A DNA stretch of 64,000 nt from Prinsepia uniflora (taxonomy: Eukaryota; Streptophyta; Magnoliopsida; Rosales; Rosaceae), in contig CM064870.1 of the NCBI GenBank assembly GCA_032719365.1, positions 22,448,738-22,512,737 of the forward strand, read 5' to 3'. Made by a program: the position numbers and the translations under genes. Shown in pieces: positions 12,245 through 26,933 of this stretch (within the stretch, counting starts at the first letter, position 1; each line of letters opens with the position of its first letter). Below the pieces are notes generated by a model. That model worked only from the letters and a program-made list of their open reading frames with translations, was not told the origin of the DNA and searched no databases.

Positions 12245-12574
12245 TGTAACAACTCGAAAATTCAAGAAAACTTAAATTTGGAAAAATGGAAATAAAAAAT
12301 GACGATCTTACCCTTGAAGGTAAAAAGTTGACCTTTTGACCTAGACATTTTTTAGATGTTCTACGAAGACCGTTATGAAGGTCTCAAACTTCTGAATCCA
12401 TAGACAGACGGTATGCTAAAATAAGAGCTCAAATAGGTTTGATATGGTTCAAAAATGACTAAGGGGAATATGGTAATTTTGCTACCAAGGACATTCTTGT
12501 AATTTTACAAGAGGGGCCTAGAATACCCTTGATTTTTCTCTATTTTTCCCTCCCTTTCTCTGCCATTGACTTAG

Positions 12575-12717
<143 letters not shown>

Positions 12718-13325
12718 TGATTAGGTTCGGGGGGAGAATGGTCGAAAATAGTGAAAATATGAGATAAATAAGAAAAACAAGAGGGGTGGGAGAAAGAAAG
12801 GAAAACATAGCGGGAAGGAAGAAGGAAAGAGGGAGATCATGATGAAAGGAAGAAAATGAGACGAGAAAGGTGCATTAGATGATCTCAAAACTCAAACCCG
12901 TGAGGCGCAAAGGATGGTCATGGACCATCCAACAATTCTGAATCCTCCTAGTGTTTATCTAGGGATACTAGGCAATTACTTGAGTTCCCAGGGTCATTTT
13001 GGGCCAAAAGGGAGTATGTTTGGATGCAAAAAAGGGAGTAATGCTTGAGAAATCATGGTCGAAGCACTAGTGCTTCAGGCTAAGTTTCGAGGTAAGGTTT
13101 CCCTACTTTGAGTCCATTGATCCTCTCCTCATGTTGTTTAGATAAAATTGGACGTTAGAAAAACATGAAATGGTGGAAAATGATGGAGTTACAATCGAGT
13201 CAAGATGCCAAGTCGAACAACTCGACGTGAAAACCCGGCGAGAGAAAGATGGTGACACCATAGCAGCGCGTGGTCTCCACACACATAGGATTTTCAGCAG
13301 GCATGAAGGTGTGTACAACGGTGTC

Positions 13326-15733
13326 TAATATGACCCTCCCCGTAATCGCCCTCGACTAGCGTGGGAGGATCGACTCCTGTCTAACACGACCTTATAAAAA
13401 GACCTTATTACCCTCAGGATTAAATCAAAATCCTAACCACATGGCATACCAGGGATACTACCATCTATTAACCAGAATAATCAGAGTACGCACTCACCGT
13501 GATGCCCCAGCCTTTATACAGCTCGCGTCCGCAATCAACCTGGAAGGCGTCAAAACCAATAAAAAATGTAAGTGGACAAAAACAAAGTTTTGGAAAAATC
13601 ATTTTCCTAAATCAATTATTGAACCCTTCCATTAACAAAGCTATGCATTCATTGAATTTACAAATAAAACTTCAATCTCAAAATACGTGCAGTAACTAGA
13701 AAAATCGGAAATTCCAAACCTGTCCAATAGAAAGTCAAACTCAAGCCACACCAAAGAAAACCTGCTAACACAACCATATCAACGGACCCATCCTCGATGT
13801 CCGCAAGCTGTAGGCGAACATGACTAGGGAAAGACGAAATCCCAGACTCAACGTCCCAGTGTGGACTGGCTCAGGAACTAATGGAGTCTCAGACTCAACA
13901 TCTGAATCACGGTCCTAGTCTCAGGAACTAATAGAGCCCCAGACTAGACATCTAAGACAAGTCTCGGGAATGACAGAGCCCAGCTCGACCTCCGAGATTA
14001 TGCATCACAATATCAGTCTAGGGAAAGATGGACCCCAGCTTGGCGTCTGAGACTATCTTGAGGAAGGTCATCAATCACATCACATCATATCATAGTCACA
14101 TAATCACAATCAACACACATCATCTAAACATCATCATCATAATCATGATCACAAATACTAAGGAACCACATATCCCTATCAACATCACAATGTAAACCAC
14201 ACACCAACATCCCGGCCTAAGCCCAAAACCATAACTCAACCAAGCCTCGTAAAACAAGCCATTAAATATTCAATAAAATTATATAAAAATCCAAGGCCAT
14301 AAATCATCATCAAATTCATATAAAAGAATTTCATAATAAGTATGAAATTATTTCCCACAACTCATTAAGGATCTGGAGTTTAATAAACCCAATTTCTTCG
14401 CAAAATGTTTTAATATCATTTTTCTTAAATATTCTTAAAAATTCCCAAGAAATCCATATGAATCATATGTAACCAATCATCAAGGATTTTTCATTATAAA
14501 TCAATAAAAACCCATATAAAAATGCATGCATAGAGTTAGGAAAACAAAAGTCCACTCACACGTACCGTTGCTTGCTTGAAACACGAGCTATAAGCCAATC
14601 TCAAGCCTCCGGGATGTCCGGGCCAGTCAAAGTTATATCTGAGGGTCACTATATAAGCCAATCTCAATAAACCCATATAATTCTATAAAATAGACCCTCA
14701 AAAATCTCGGAATCGAAAACGCGTCCCCGAACACTCTTCTTGAGGAGAAAAACCTCAAAACCCCAACCAAGCGATCTTTGATCGACCTAAAATCACCACC
14801 AATGGATACAAAATGTAGAAACCTTTCAAATAAGACCAGTTTGACCTCGAAATTTATGTCGACGCACCCCCACGCGCCAGTCAACATTTTGTCAATGCCA
14901 GTCAACACTGACAATCTCTGACAACTCGTCATGTGGCACTAACCCTGGTCTGCCACGTGGCCTACCACAACATTATCATCTTCCTCTCGCTGGGTCGACC
15001 TGGACCAGTATAACGGGTCATTCGACCTGAATGCCAACCCTGTCTGTTCTCCCTCATTTCTCAACCTCTTCTCTCTATTTTCCATCAATCGACTCGTCTC
15101 TCACCCACGAACAGTCCTTTGAGCTTCAAATTTAGAAATCATACATGTAGAGCCTCTAGCCATGCTCGACTCTCACGGCCTAACTTCGAGCTCATTCCTA
15201 GGGCGATTCCAGCGTCTATATCCTCTTATTTTGTCTCTAAGTACTCACAAGGACTCACAAAACACAACCAATGCTTCAGTTACTACTCTAAGCATCCGAA
15301 AATCCTAAAACTCGAATTCAAGTTTTAAGGGTTCACGGTTTACTTGGGTTTTCGGGTTTTCCAGCCAGCCACCTTGTCTCCGCCACCTCCATCGTCTCTA
15401 TCACCTTCTCACGACTCACTCACACTCTCTATGTACCTAAACCAGCAACAGATGAAGATGAAACGATGAAATGGGGTGGTTTTCGGGAGTGTGTTTCAAA
15501 AATAAGAGAGTGTGGAGTTTGAATGATGAAGATGTGAGGGGCATAGGGTGGGTGACACTTGTCACTCATCCTATGGTCTATATATAGATATTTTTGGGTC
15601 CCACTAACAAACAAACAAAGGTCTATTTTGCTCGAAGTGCGTGCACCGTAAAAATTGTCATTTTACCTCGACTAATCCCAATTATTTGCGCTAATCTCCT
15701 AGTAACCTCGTGATTAGGGGTTAGGTCATTACA
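13326..15733 (-). repeat. E6 3' LTR
   Basis: 2408 bp. It contains the inverted arms gtaagtggac (13568-13577) and gtccactcac (14550-14559) with a GACGTC-type minisatellite between them (13830-14060). Confidence 0.88.
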
Positions 15734-16165
15734 ATCTACAATCCCTTTAGAGAATTTCATCCTTGAAATGCCCACGACCCATGTCCAAAACTGTGGAAAT
15801 CCAATACCGTCTCCAACCCGAGGCTCCCATGTGCAAGTCCACATCTATAATACATCCACAGTACACAAAAGAACATAACGTCCCCCAATGTCAACTCTAA
15901 TCCAACAGTCAACGCTGAATCTCAGTTCATCCTCAATGTCCGTACCCAAGAAGTAAGGGGTTAAACTGCCACGGGAACTCCAAAGCTCAACTCACAAGCC
16001 TCGCTCGAAGCATCGACATTTGTCAACCTCACCTGCCACCACACAGGTGTAACTCAGAACCCAATCTGACATTGTTGCTGCCACTGAGTAATACTAAGTC
16101 CCTTTCCACCAGGAAGTCTCAACCATCAACAACATCCACGATGAACTATCGTGACCAGTCGGTAA

Positions 16166-18769
16166 TGTAAGGACTCGGACCTTCAATAAGGGTAAAATCA
16201 AAAAAAAATCGGAGTGAATTAACCATTTTACCCTCGAAGTTTTAAGGTTGAATTTTTATCGGGATGATTTTTGGCGATTCCGGGAACGTTCTTAGAAGGT
16301 CTCGATCTCCCGAGTACGTTGATAGAAGGCATGCCTAAAACGGAGATTGGACGATTACATTTTGGGTCTAAATCGTATAAGGGCATTTAGTAATTCTTGC
16401 TTAGAGGGGTAGTTTGGTAATTTCAATGGGAGATTTTTGTGTTGGTTCAATTAGGCAGGGACAAGTGTCCCTATCCCCTAGAATTGTTGCCACCGCCCTG
16501 GATTGTGTGTGTACGCTGTATATTGTATTAGGTGTGTGTGTTTTGTATGTCTTTGGGGTGGATCAACCGAGAGGAACCAAGAGAGAAAATGAAGAAAAAA
16601 ATAGGGAAGAGAAGGGAAGTTGAGAAAAAGGGAGAAGAGAGCAAAACATTAGATGAGAAAAGGAGTGGATTGAGTAAGAAACTTGGTAGAAAAAGGGTGA
16701 TGGAAACCATGGAACCCGTGAGATGTTCATCGGGCTGTTCATGGTTTTGGGCCATAAAACCTGGATTTAGCTATCCTATTTGCTTTCTGGAGACTTTTTG
16801 GAGTTATAAGTAAAGAAAACTGTGAGTTTTGACGTGGGAAAGGTGTTGGACTAAACATAGACTCCATGGCCGTGGAAGTGATACTTCAAACTAGAAACGT
16901 CGAAGTTCGTTTTAGATGTTTTGTGATTAAAGATCTCTTCTTGGGTCGATTGAGAGTAGATTGTTCGAATTAGATTTGAAAACCGGTGAAAAACAAGCAA
17001 GATAGGACCGGTTCGGGTAATAGGGATGATGAACAGTACCTGAGCCTTGTTACTGTAGCTGGCGCGTGAATCCCACGCGCAGCCACTTTGGCTGACGCAT
17101 GGGGGCCTGTGGTACATGTTTTCAATTTGCGTGCAACATGAAAGTTTGATTATTCGATGTTATGAACCTAATGGCATAGGTTTTGAATCGATCGGACACT
17201 GTTTCAGGGTAGTTTTGAGTGTCCAAAGGTTTATGGTGCATTTTAAATACATTTAAAAATCGCGAAAAATTATAGGATTAAAATAGGTGTTATTTGATAT
17301 GAATTGTAACACGTAGATGTGAATTTTGGCAGGAAGTGACATTCTCAAATATTACGGAAATATGTGCAAAGGTGAGTTCTACGATTCGAAGGTGTGTGAG
17401 TGGACTTTATTTCCCTAAACTCTTATGCATGCATACTTACATGATTTAAATGTGTTTTTATGTGATTTGGTGGTCTTGGAATGATTGGGAATTTTATCGG
17501 AATTTTGGTGTTTTTCTGAATATTTTAGTACGTGTTTTTCGAGGATTTTCGTAAATTCCGTTTTGGGTCAATTTTGAATGTGGTTTGAATGGAATATGGA
17601 TTATGGTATGAAATAACATGATTTAGAATACTTATAATTTTCATCGGATTTTCTGAACGGTTTTTACAAAAGTAACCTTAATGGCACGTTTTACGAGATG
17701 TGGCGTTTAGGTTGTGTTTGGGGCTTAGGCCCGAAATTCTGATTATGGTTTTAGTTTATGATTGAGATGAAGATGATGGTGATTTTGGTTGTTGAGTTTT
17801 TACATGGATTTTGGAACCTTGGTGAATATTAAAGTAATATTTTATATTTTTCGAGGAAATTGGGTATGTTATATCCTGATGCATTATTGAGTTTTGGAAG
17901 GCGGTTTTGTGCTTATTGTGATGTGAATAAGTGTTCCTCGATATGCTTGTTGGATGAGGGTCTCAGCCATCGAGCCGAGGGCTCCAGATCTTGAGACTAG
18001 TGACTATAATTATGATAATGATATGGTCCCATGTGGATATTCCGGTCTTGTGTTTTTGTGATGACTCGGACGTTGAGCAAGACTCTAGTTCCCAAGTCAG
18101 CGGCACTCGGACGTCGAGTATGGCTCTAGTTCCTAATTATATTGTATACCGGTAGTGTACTTGAGATATGATGATTGGTATGATGATCGTTGTGGTGCCT
18201 ATGATGAATAATGTGGTGCATATGGTGATTTGTGTGATGCTTGTGTATTGATGATGAATTGACTATATGCGTGTTCTGTGATGATGTTGGTTATGGTTGA
18301 TTGTGTGGATTGATGTGATGGCTTGTGAGATGTAATGTATGTTGTGGTGTGCCTGCCAGTGGGGAAGTGGTTTCATGGGTGACATTGTGTTGATGGTTAT
18401 GTCTACTTTTCTAGATTTAGTTGGATTAATGTGACTATTGAGTTAAGGACTTTCTTCACGTATTTCGAAATATATATTGTGTTTCATGTCAATCGGAGTA
18501 AAATGGTTTTTGTATGCATTCATGGTTTTGGAAAACGGAGGGTAAAAGTTGAATGTTTTCAAATTATATTTTTTAACCTATTTCTTTTGTCCACTCACTC
18601 TTTTTCTTGGGTTTGTAACCCTTCAGGGATGCTACACAGAGATCGAGGCTCGAGATGTGGAGAAATGAATTAGCGGGTTATGCGTGTATGCCTTATTTGA
18701 CAAGGGATTTTTCAGATGGAAGCAAGGCCTGATGGTCTTTTTGTGGTATAATTGGGTGTGGTCATGTCA
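16166..18769 (+). mobile_element. E8: solo LTR with perfect ggtaa TSD
   Basis: Starts TGTAAGGACTCGG and ends GTCATGTCA, 2604 bp. The identical flanks ggtaa at 16161-16165 and 18770-18774 prove insertion and LTR-LTR recombination to a solo LTR. It carries GTGAGTGGAC at 17396-17405, GTCCACTCAC at 18589-18598 and a cttcag acceptor-like site at 18621-18626. Confidence 0.93.
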
Positions 18770-21700
18770 GGTAACCCATCAACTTCACTATTTCCATCCA
18801 AGTTTTCTACCAAAATTCGACTCTTACTAGAGTCTTCTTTTGGTACTTCGATTCACCAAGAGACCAACTCTATGATCCTGATTCCTCTCGAGTCCCAATC
18901 TGGAATCTCACTCATCTAGAGGGTATTTTGACCACATTGAATACTTACTCTGGTCGAGAGAAGCACAAATCAGTAGTATTAGGTTCCTTTTGCCAACAAC
19001 CATGGCTCAGAGCTCCAAGCCCGTACAACAAATCAATTGATGACCCTAGTCCTGATTCCTCTATTGCCTATATCCTCTAGCGCAAAGTATTCGACATCTG
19101 GACCTAATATCTCAATAAACTGTCAACCTCGGATCTAATTTGATTATCATATGGCTACTATGCCAATTATGGCCCGAAACTGGACCTTATCCCTCCAATC
19201 CCAGATTCAAAAAAACTTACACTAATCTCAAAATCCTCACCGAGTTCTCCTGGTCACCTGACCAACACTTGAGACATGTCCAAAACGTACTCCCTGAGAA
19301 CTCCGAAGACAAACCGTACAGTTCACTAACCAATCCAACTCTTGGTTAACTCCAAAGGTCAACTGATTTACGACTACCAATACGTACCAATCATGAGTGA
19401 AAAGTCTCGTCAATTACTTACCTCAACCCCCATCCTAATAATGTAAAGGGTCGGATCCTGAAGCTGTGTTGTAAACCTCTAATCCAGTCATAAAGGTCTC
19501 ATAGGAACACTTTCCAATAACATTCCACATTCGTCTACCTCCAGCATAACCCTCTTCATCCAGAGCTCCAATATCGAATGCAGATGAGCAGTATGCAAAA
19601 CAAATAACTAGCCTGAAAACAACCTACTCAAAGCATCGGCTACCATATTCCTTTTTTCCTAAATGATGCTCAAATGTACCGTCCTCGTCAATCAAACAGC
19701 TCTAACTATCTCATGTGCCTTGAGTTCAACTCCCACTAAAGTACTAACACATAAGGCTCGGATGAGCTATAAAGATCCTGTATATCTCCCCAGGAGATAA
19801 TGAGACAAACTCTTCTATAAACTATGACAAGCTCCCAAACATGGGTAAACTAGGTCATCTCAAGACATCTCAACCACCTAGCTGCATAAGCAAAAACCTT
19901 CACATGAAACACAAGTGCACCATCTAAACTCGTGTATCGATGCATTACTGTCATCTCCAAAACCTCCATTATCGTCCAAGATAGTCAAACTAGAGCAGTA
20001 GTCAATCGTTTCCCAATTCTTGAGAACCATGCTCACACAAATCATCTCAACAATCAAATCATGACCAAGAAACCAACACTAGTCCAACAAAACTGATACT
20101 TGTTCAATTGGCCATACCACTACTTTCCCTAAGGGCAATCACTACTAGGTTTTGGTATTCAACACATGCCCTTGCACTCCTTGGACACGTCAAGATATTC
20201 CGCATAACATAATTTCCAAAATTATCCCACAGACTCGGTGCATCAAGTCCATCAATGTCGTTGAGGCATTAGTCAACCAAATGGTACGATCCACAACTCA
20301 TAATGCCCATATCAGGTCCAAAAGCGGTTATAGGAATATCCAATTCCTTGATCCTAAACTAATGATATCCCAGTTTATCCAATAAGGATTTGAATACAAC
20401 TTCACGCTGTACACATCAACGCCATGCAACACCAAGTACCCTCTGTTCCTCAAGTCATTCAAACTTGGCCCGCAGTCTAGGTGCAAAGTCCTTAAACGAC
20501 CATCAAAACGAGAGAATTTGTAACCATGTTGTAGGCATACCCAGAAGGTCTTTCCAAAGAAGTAGAAAAAGAGAATTCTCCTTCACCAACCAATAATATA
20601 TGTTGATAGCTACTGTAGAGAATCCCCTATATTCCCCACAATCATAGTACTCATCCACAAGTTCAACTTTTACAAGCTTATACATCCCTGGAATCCAGAG
20701 GTAACATGCAAATGAAGAAGGGTCACTAAACGCTTCCAAGAATACATCATAAGTCAAACGAACCCCAACTGCGCTAAATCCTGCAGCGGAACCCTCAATT
20801 CTCTCAATTCTATCAGTACCATTCGACGCGGTGGTTGCAAAATGAATTAAGTATCTGAAACCTCCTCCTTAGGTGGCAACACGTAAATCCTACGACAACG
20901 CATCCGGAGACTACTGCATAACCGCTATTGCCCCAAGCTCACCGTGTTATCCGGGGACATTATAACACAAGTTCAATATCCTTAACAACTATTTTGTGAT
21001 AACTTCTAGGCTTCCAACGCCAAACTAACTCTCGTAAGAAGTAGTTAGGATTACCAAATAAAACTGGTTCTTCAAGCACTCAACAGAGGTGTAATGGGTA
21101 GTCCACCAAATCGTCCTTAGAATCACGTCCAAATCATATAAATATCCAAAGGAATCCAATCTGTCTTACTGTCAAAAACTTCCTACCCATATCAAACGGT
21201 CTCAAATCTCCGAACTAGCCCTGAGCATCGTATCGGTCAGAGTACTGATACTCGTGTCCCCATCCAGTGGGATCAACTCCTAGTCAAAAAGAGTGATAAG
21301 GTGTGTGGGTATGTATTCCACCAATACTCATGCATCCAAGCCAAGGCAAGACAAAACACATGTCTCTACTTCAGGTGTAGTCCACTGGTCTAGAAAAATA
21401 TTGATATCTTAAGCGGCCATCTCCATCCCACTCATCGACCACTGCAATCACACGATTTGAAGACTTGAAGCTAGAAGTGTTCCTCTTCAAAGATCCCTAG
21501 AAAATGCATACTCTTGACGCCCTCGGCGTTAGTCGGAAACATTTGTTCGCTGCTGGAATTCCATCAAACTTATCTCCATCTAAAATACCACATTCAATTT
21601 AATCCGGAATGTGGTGAATCCCCTCCAGCACCATCACTCGAGTCTGGCTCCCAAGACTCGACGCAAACCGACGATGCCTTGTTGCCTTAATCGCCGTAGC

Positions 21701-22360
21701 ACCCAATGCGAACCGAGCCAGATCCAGAAATTTCTGCTTATAACAATCATATACCTCTGCATCGAAATCAGGAGCCCTAGCTCTAGGGCTTCTTGATAAA
21801 AATAGGGGAAAATGTGAGGTATGAAAGTCTCGGTAGCCACATCAAAATCCATAAAAAGCAACGTCTACCACTAGCCCTGTGCAGACCAATCCGAGAAGCA
21901 AATTTCTATCAGTATCATACGCTCACAAGGATAACCCATCGCCCGTACGATCCGTTCAAGTGTGTGATCCACTGATCGATCACCACGGAATATGATCCAC
22001 ATGTGCCACTTCCTTGGTAATTTCGTTCAACTGTTCTCGAACTAGGGTCATCAACAACCTCTACTGACCGACCATCGGTCATAACTCCAAGAAATCACTA
22101 TCTTGTGATCCAATCAACCAGTGAGTCCACAGCTTCAAGCCGCTGGGCCCACAAAAAAATCGGCCCTTCTTGGGGTCCAACCCCACTGAAGCCCGCCATC
22201 CAATGCCTAACAGAACCAATCCAAGGTCCATTCTCCTTAAATTTTCTATCCTTATCCTCTTTACTAGGCTAATGACGGGGTTCTCGTCGTAGAGGCATCA
22301 CATCAGTAACAAAACTATCTTACACACCTAGAGTGAGATTCCCAAATAGAGCAACCTAGT

Positions 22361-22372
22361 GCTCTGATACCA
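22361..22372 (-). other. E6 primer-binding site (tRNA-iMet type)
   Basis: TGGTATCAGAGC on the minus strand, three bases inside the 5' LTR. This is the standard initiator-Met primer site of plant LTR elements. Confidence 0.9.
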
Positions 22373-23109
22373 AGTTAACAAGACCCTCCCCGTAATCACC
22401 CTCGTCTAGCTTGGGAGGATCTACTCCCTTCTGACACGACCATGGAAGTAAAAATCGGCAATATCACTGAAATTTCCAAGGATATATCGGAATTTTCATG
22501 GATCGGCATCTAAACAGGGGGAAAGAAATTCATTCTCCGAATATCGTTGATTTCTTGAAATATCGAGGATTATCGGCGAAATCGACTGATATTCGAGGAT
22601 ATTTCGATTAGAAACTGCGACGGAGCCAGAGGAAGTTTTCTGATTTTTCTCCTCCGTAACTCATCCTAAGGCGAGGGTCGGGTGTTGTTGAAGGCAGGGA
22701 GAGTCTGTCTCGAAGATGGGGTTTGTTTGGTGTTGTTGGGGCACTCGATGGTGGTCAATTTTGAGGGTGATGGTACTGGTTGGTGTCACTGGTTACAAAG
22801 GGGAAGGAACAATGAATATAGCAATCAGGGAGAGAAAAAAGCTTCAGGATTTTTGATTAAATGGAGAGGATGAAACATCAAAGAGCCACATGTCCTCTAA
22901 TCCTCTTCTGTAAAAAAATAAAAAAATAAAAAACAAAGAGCAACGTCTACACGTCTAATCTTTTTGATGTGATACTCTTCTAATATGATTATTTTTTTCT
23001 TTTCTGGTTATGGAGAAAGGTTTTCCAATCTTTTTTATTAATTATTTTCTATTATTATTATATTACTTATTATTACTATTAGTACTAAATTAGAAAATTA
23101 GTACGTTGT

Positions 23110-26100
23110 TGTAACGACCCATCTCGGAATTCGGGATTAGATTAGTAATTGATCGTGATTAATGAGGGTTAATCGGTGATTAGTTGGGTGGAATCGGACG
23201 AACGATGCAAAATGGCCGTTTTGCCCCTAGTTGTGGGTAAAACGTTGACTTTTAATTCGGGCAGTCAAATGCACTTTGACCAATGACCGTGACGTAGTTT
23301 GGGACGTCACGAGTTCATAGGCAGGAGGCACGTTCGATTCCGACGTTCGTGGTGAAAGTTATGACATTCAGAAGTCCAAGGGCATTTTCGTAATTTGGAC
23401 GAAAAGGTGGAAAATGTTGACTTTTTGACTGGGAGGTCCGATGGCCGAGGACCAAGGACCGTTAGGATGGTCTCGATGCCCTGAGTACAACGACAGGCGG
23501 CACGCGTCAAACGGACATCGAATGACCAACTTACGGGTCACGGATGGTGAGGGGCATTTTGGTAATTTTGCATAGAAGGGAAAAATGGTAATTTGTTGAG
23601 CAGGGGAACGGTTTGATTGCCGTGAAAACAGAGTCTGGCTTCCCATGCCGTGAGTGACCTGCTCAATTGATTTGTTTAAACCAGATTTATGCATTGTTTA
23701 GCTAAATAGCTTAAAGAATTGGGTTAGTGGTTGTTGAGTGGGGAACTGGCGTGTTGGGTGATCTGTACGGGCGCCATTGTTAATGGTTCTGAGTTCTTGT
23801 GGGGGGCAGAGAGCACTGGGCTGGTATTTTGTTTAATTTTCCTTGATCAGAGTGTGTGAGTATGTTAGTGAATTGTGGACGGTTAGGCAGGGCATGGGTG
23901 CTGGTATGTGCTTTGAATGGGAGGCAGGCGTGCCCTGGGACCATGAAGAACCGAGCAGCCATGTTTAATCTCCTGAGTATTGAGCAGAGCACCCTTCGGT
24001 GATTAATTCGACCGAGTGAGAAGTAGAGACGCAAAGACATGGGAGAAGTCATTCGAACCTCTATGTGAGGCTGAGGACGGTGAACTGGCGGTGGAAGTTT
24101 GGAGGACGACGGCGGCGAAAAGGAAAAAACAGAGACCAGACCACTTTAAGCGTGATCGACCTTCCCCAGATCAAATGGAGAGGCAATGCGTACTGGTAAG
24201 GGATTTCTGAGGGAGGAATTCGAGTGGGAGAAAAGGGAGAATCGGGAAGGAAGCCCCCAGGAGCACTGAAACCGCCCGAAGACCTCATTTACAACTTGAA
24301 ATCAAATTTTGATCTGGGCGGCAAATTGATGGAATCAGAGGTGAGTTTGATCTTCTAGACGTCCAAACGAGTCGAACGGGATCGACAGTGAAGGAAATGG
24401 TGAAGAGGAGAGCCCAGACGGCTCTTGAGATCAGCTTGTGAGATTTCAGTTGGGTTGGAATGCTTAGACGGTTTCGAGCTCGCAATTGAGATCGAGGGCA
24501 GGTTTCTGGTAGCCCTGCGAAGCTTCTGGTTCGAGCAATTGAAGGAGAATGAGGAGAATTGGTGAACTTCCAAGTTTGAGCGGTGATCGAAGGTTCATCG
24601 GAAACGCCAGCTGGATTTGACAGATTAAGGTAATGTATAGTGAAATTAAAGTCACAGACCCCTGATTAGATTCATGACGATGCCTTAGACTGAAACAATT
24701 GAAGAAAATAACTTGAGATTCGCAGGGATTGAACCGGGTTGATACGCGGGTTAAAGGACCCGTTTAGCTGCGAGTCGGGTGAGGACGATGACTGTAGCCT
24801 TTACTATAGCAGGCGCATGAGTGCCACGCGCAGCCGCTTGTTGCGGCGCGTGGACCCGAATTTCAAGGTGAGTTCAACACGACTTTTGTCCTATACAATG
24901 TAACGAACATTTTAGCGTTGGTTTCGAAATTATCGGACACCGTTTCGATGTGGTTCCGAGGGTCCGAAGATTTCTATTACGTTTGTAATTAATGATTAAT
25001 TCCCAGAAAAATATGGGAAATTAGTATGCTGTTATGTAAGCCCTTAGTGACACTAAAGTATATTTTCGAACAGGATTTGGAATTTCTGGAAAATATCGGA
25101 AATTACGGAACCGCGTGCGGCGTAAAACCGAGCCCTATTGGACGGTGTGTGAGTGGACGTTGCTTTCAAAATTTAATGCATGCATAAATTATTTCTATGA
25201 TTTTATGATTATGATTTCCGTATTTATACGTATTCGATTCCCATATTTATACGTATTTTTACTATACCTGTGAGATTACATGTATTTCGAGACTATGGTC
25301 ACTCGTGTGCTTAATGATGGTTTAATGAAAGAAGTTATATGAAGGTGTAAAATGATTTAAGAAGGTTGTTTATGATTTGCGAGTGTGATTTACGATTTTG
25401 ACACGCTTTTCGAGAACGTTCCGGATTTGCACGTTTTACGAGATATCGAGTTATTGTAATTTGATCACTGTTGATATTTGAATCGGGGAATTAAAATGAG
25501 ACTTGTGATTTTGAGGATTTTAAAAATGGGTTTTGAGTATGTTTTGCTTGGATCGTGATTTTAGTGATTATGGTTGTGGTTTTGATGTGTTGAAAATGAG
25601 ATTTGAGAAAGAAGTGATTTCTAAGAATTAAAATGGATTTGAGAAAGGTGATTTCGGGCTTGATGCTCGGGGCACAAAAGTAACTTTGATTTACGAGATT
25701 TCGGTTTTCGAAAAAAACGGATTCTTGGTTTGGGTTCGGGATGATGCTTCCGGATGTCGGCTTACGGAATCATTATTGCGAATTCGAATTCGGGAATGAA
25801 AAAGGATTTAATAAAGTGATTTGCTATGATTGTGCATGCCCCGTGTTTAATGATGATTTGAACATGTTTTGTGAAGTAAGGTTTGGGAATTTGAATGTGG
25901 AAACTCGGACCATGGGTCCTGTTGTGAAAAATGTGATTTTGGGATGGATCCCACGTTGTTGTGATTGATAACTGTTTTGGGGTTTAAAAACCCGTTGAAA
26001 ACTGTTTTGGGTTTAAAGACCCGGGTGCTATTGCTGGAGCACGTTTTGAGTTTAAAGACTCGGTTAATTGATGACGGGGGAGGGCCCTTAATGAGTTTAA

Positions 26101-26803
26101 AGACTCGTGAGTTTAAAGACTCGGTTACTGTGGTACCCCCGAGGCCTATTGATTATGTTTTGAGTTTAAAGACTCATTGATATCCCGGGAAGGCCTGTTT
26201 ATGCGCATGGTTTTGAGTTTAAAGACTCGGGCGCACTTGATATCCAGCAAAATGATTGACTTGTGATTTATTGATGATTTCTGATGTTTCGGTTGAGTTG
26301 GGCAGTGGCCCGGTATATGGTTGATGGTTTTGGATCATGTTGTGCATTTGGTTTTGATTCGTGGTTTTGGGCTGAGGCCCGGTGTTTATGATTGCGGGCT
26401 AAGACCCGATGGTTGAGAAAGGAAAAATGGTTTTGAGGTTCATACGAGTTTTTCCTTATGTTGAAATTTGATACACAGTTTTTCTTATGTGGAAAATCTT
26501 AACCGATTGCGAAATGGCTTTTGTATGCATGCATTGGTTTTACGCGGAGGGTAAAAACGTCTGTTGGTAACTGTTTTTACAAACTGATTTATTTTTGTCC
26601 ACTCACACCTTTTGGTTTTTATTGACCCTCCAGGTCGTGGCGCATTGATCGAGGTTGTTCGAGAGGCGGAGGCATGAGTAAGCATGTGTGGTTATCCTTG
26701 GTCTGGCACGTACTGAGGGTAACTTGGGTTTTTCAGTCGACTTGCCAGACGGGAGCAGGACCGGGCACGGTTATCGATCCCCCTTTCGGGGGCGGTCCTG
26801 TCA
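23110..26803 (+). mobile_element. E10: solo LTR, 3.69 kb
   Basis: Starts TGTAACGACCCATCTCGG and ends GGTCCTGTCA. Flanks gttgt (23105-23109) and gtcgt (26804-26808) are a 5-bp TSD with one mismatch. It has the U3 palindrome GTGACGT...ACGTCAC (23289-23310), GTGAGTGGAC (25149-25158), GTCCACTCAC (26598-26607) and a ctccag acceptor-like site near 26634. The first kilobase aligns with the E2 LTR, so these are related families. Confidence 0.9.
25979..26235. repeat. GAGTTTAAAGACTC palindromic minisatellite in E10
   Basis: Seven copies of a near-palindrome (gagtttaaagactc or gggtttaaagaccc) at irregular spacing. This LTR's version of the palindromic minisatellite sits between the conserved inverted arms. 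Confidence 0.9.
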
Positions 26804-26880
26804 GTCGTTATCTATTATTATTATTTGGTTAAAAAAAGAATTTTATTATTATTAAATACTAGTATATCATTATGAATATC

Positions 26881-26932
<52 letters not shown>
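26881..26932. repeat. (TAT)n microsatellite in E9
   Basis: About 17 TAT/ATT units, uninterrupted, in the right part of E9. Confidence 0.95.

Positions 26933-26933
<1 letters not shown>

Larger units (their letters stand above)
15734..22375 (-). pseudogene. E6 internal region, decayed, faint gag trace
   Basis: No long ORF survives. On the minus strand at 21709-21759 the translation EVYDCYKQKFLDLARFA resembles the gypsy gag core (EYERKFLELARFA-like), in the expected place after the primer site. I could not convincingly identify protease, RT, RNase H or integrase in 18775-21700. Sequence between the purine tract and E8 (15734-16160) looks non-coding. The region may be a decayed autonomous interior or a LARD-like one. 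Confidence 0.45.
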
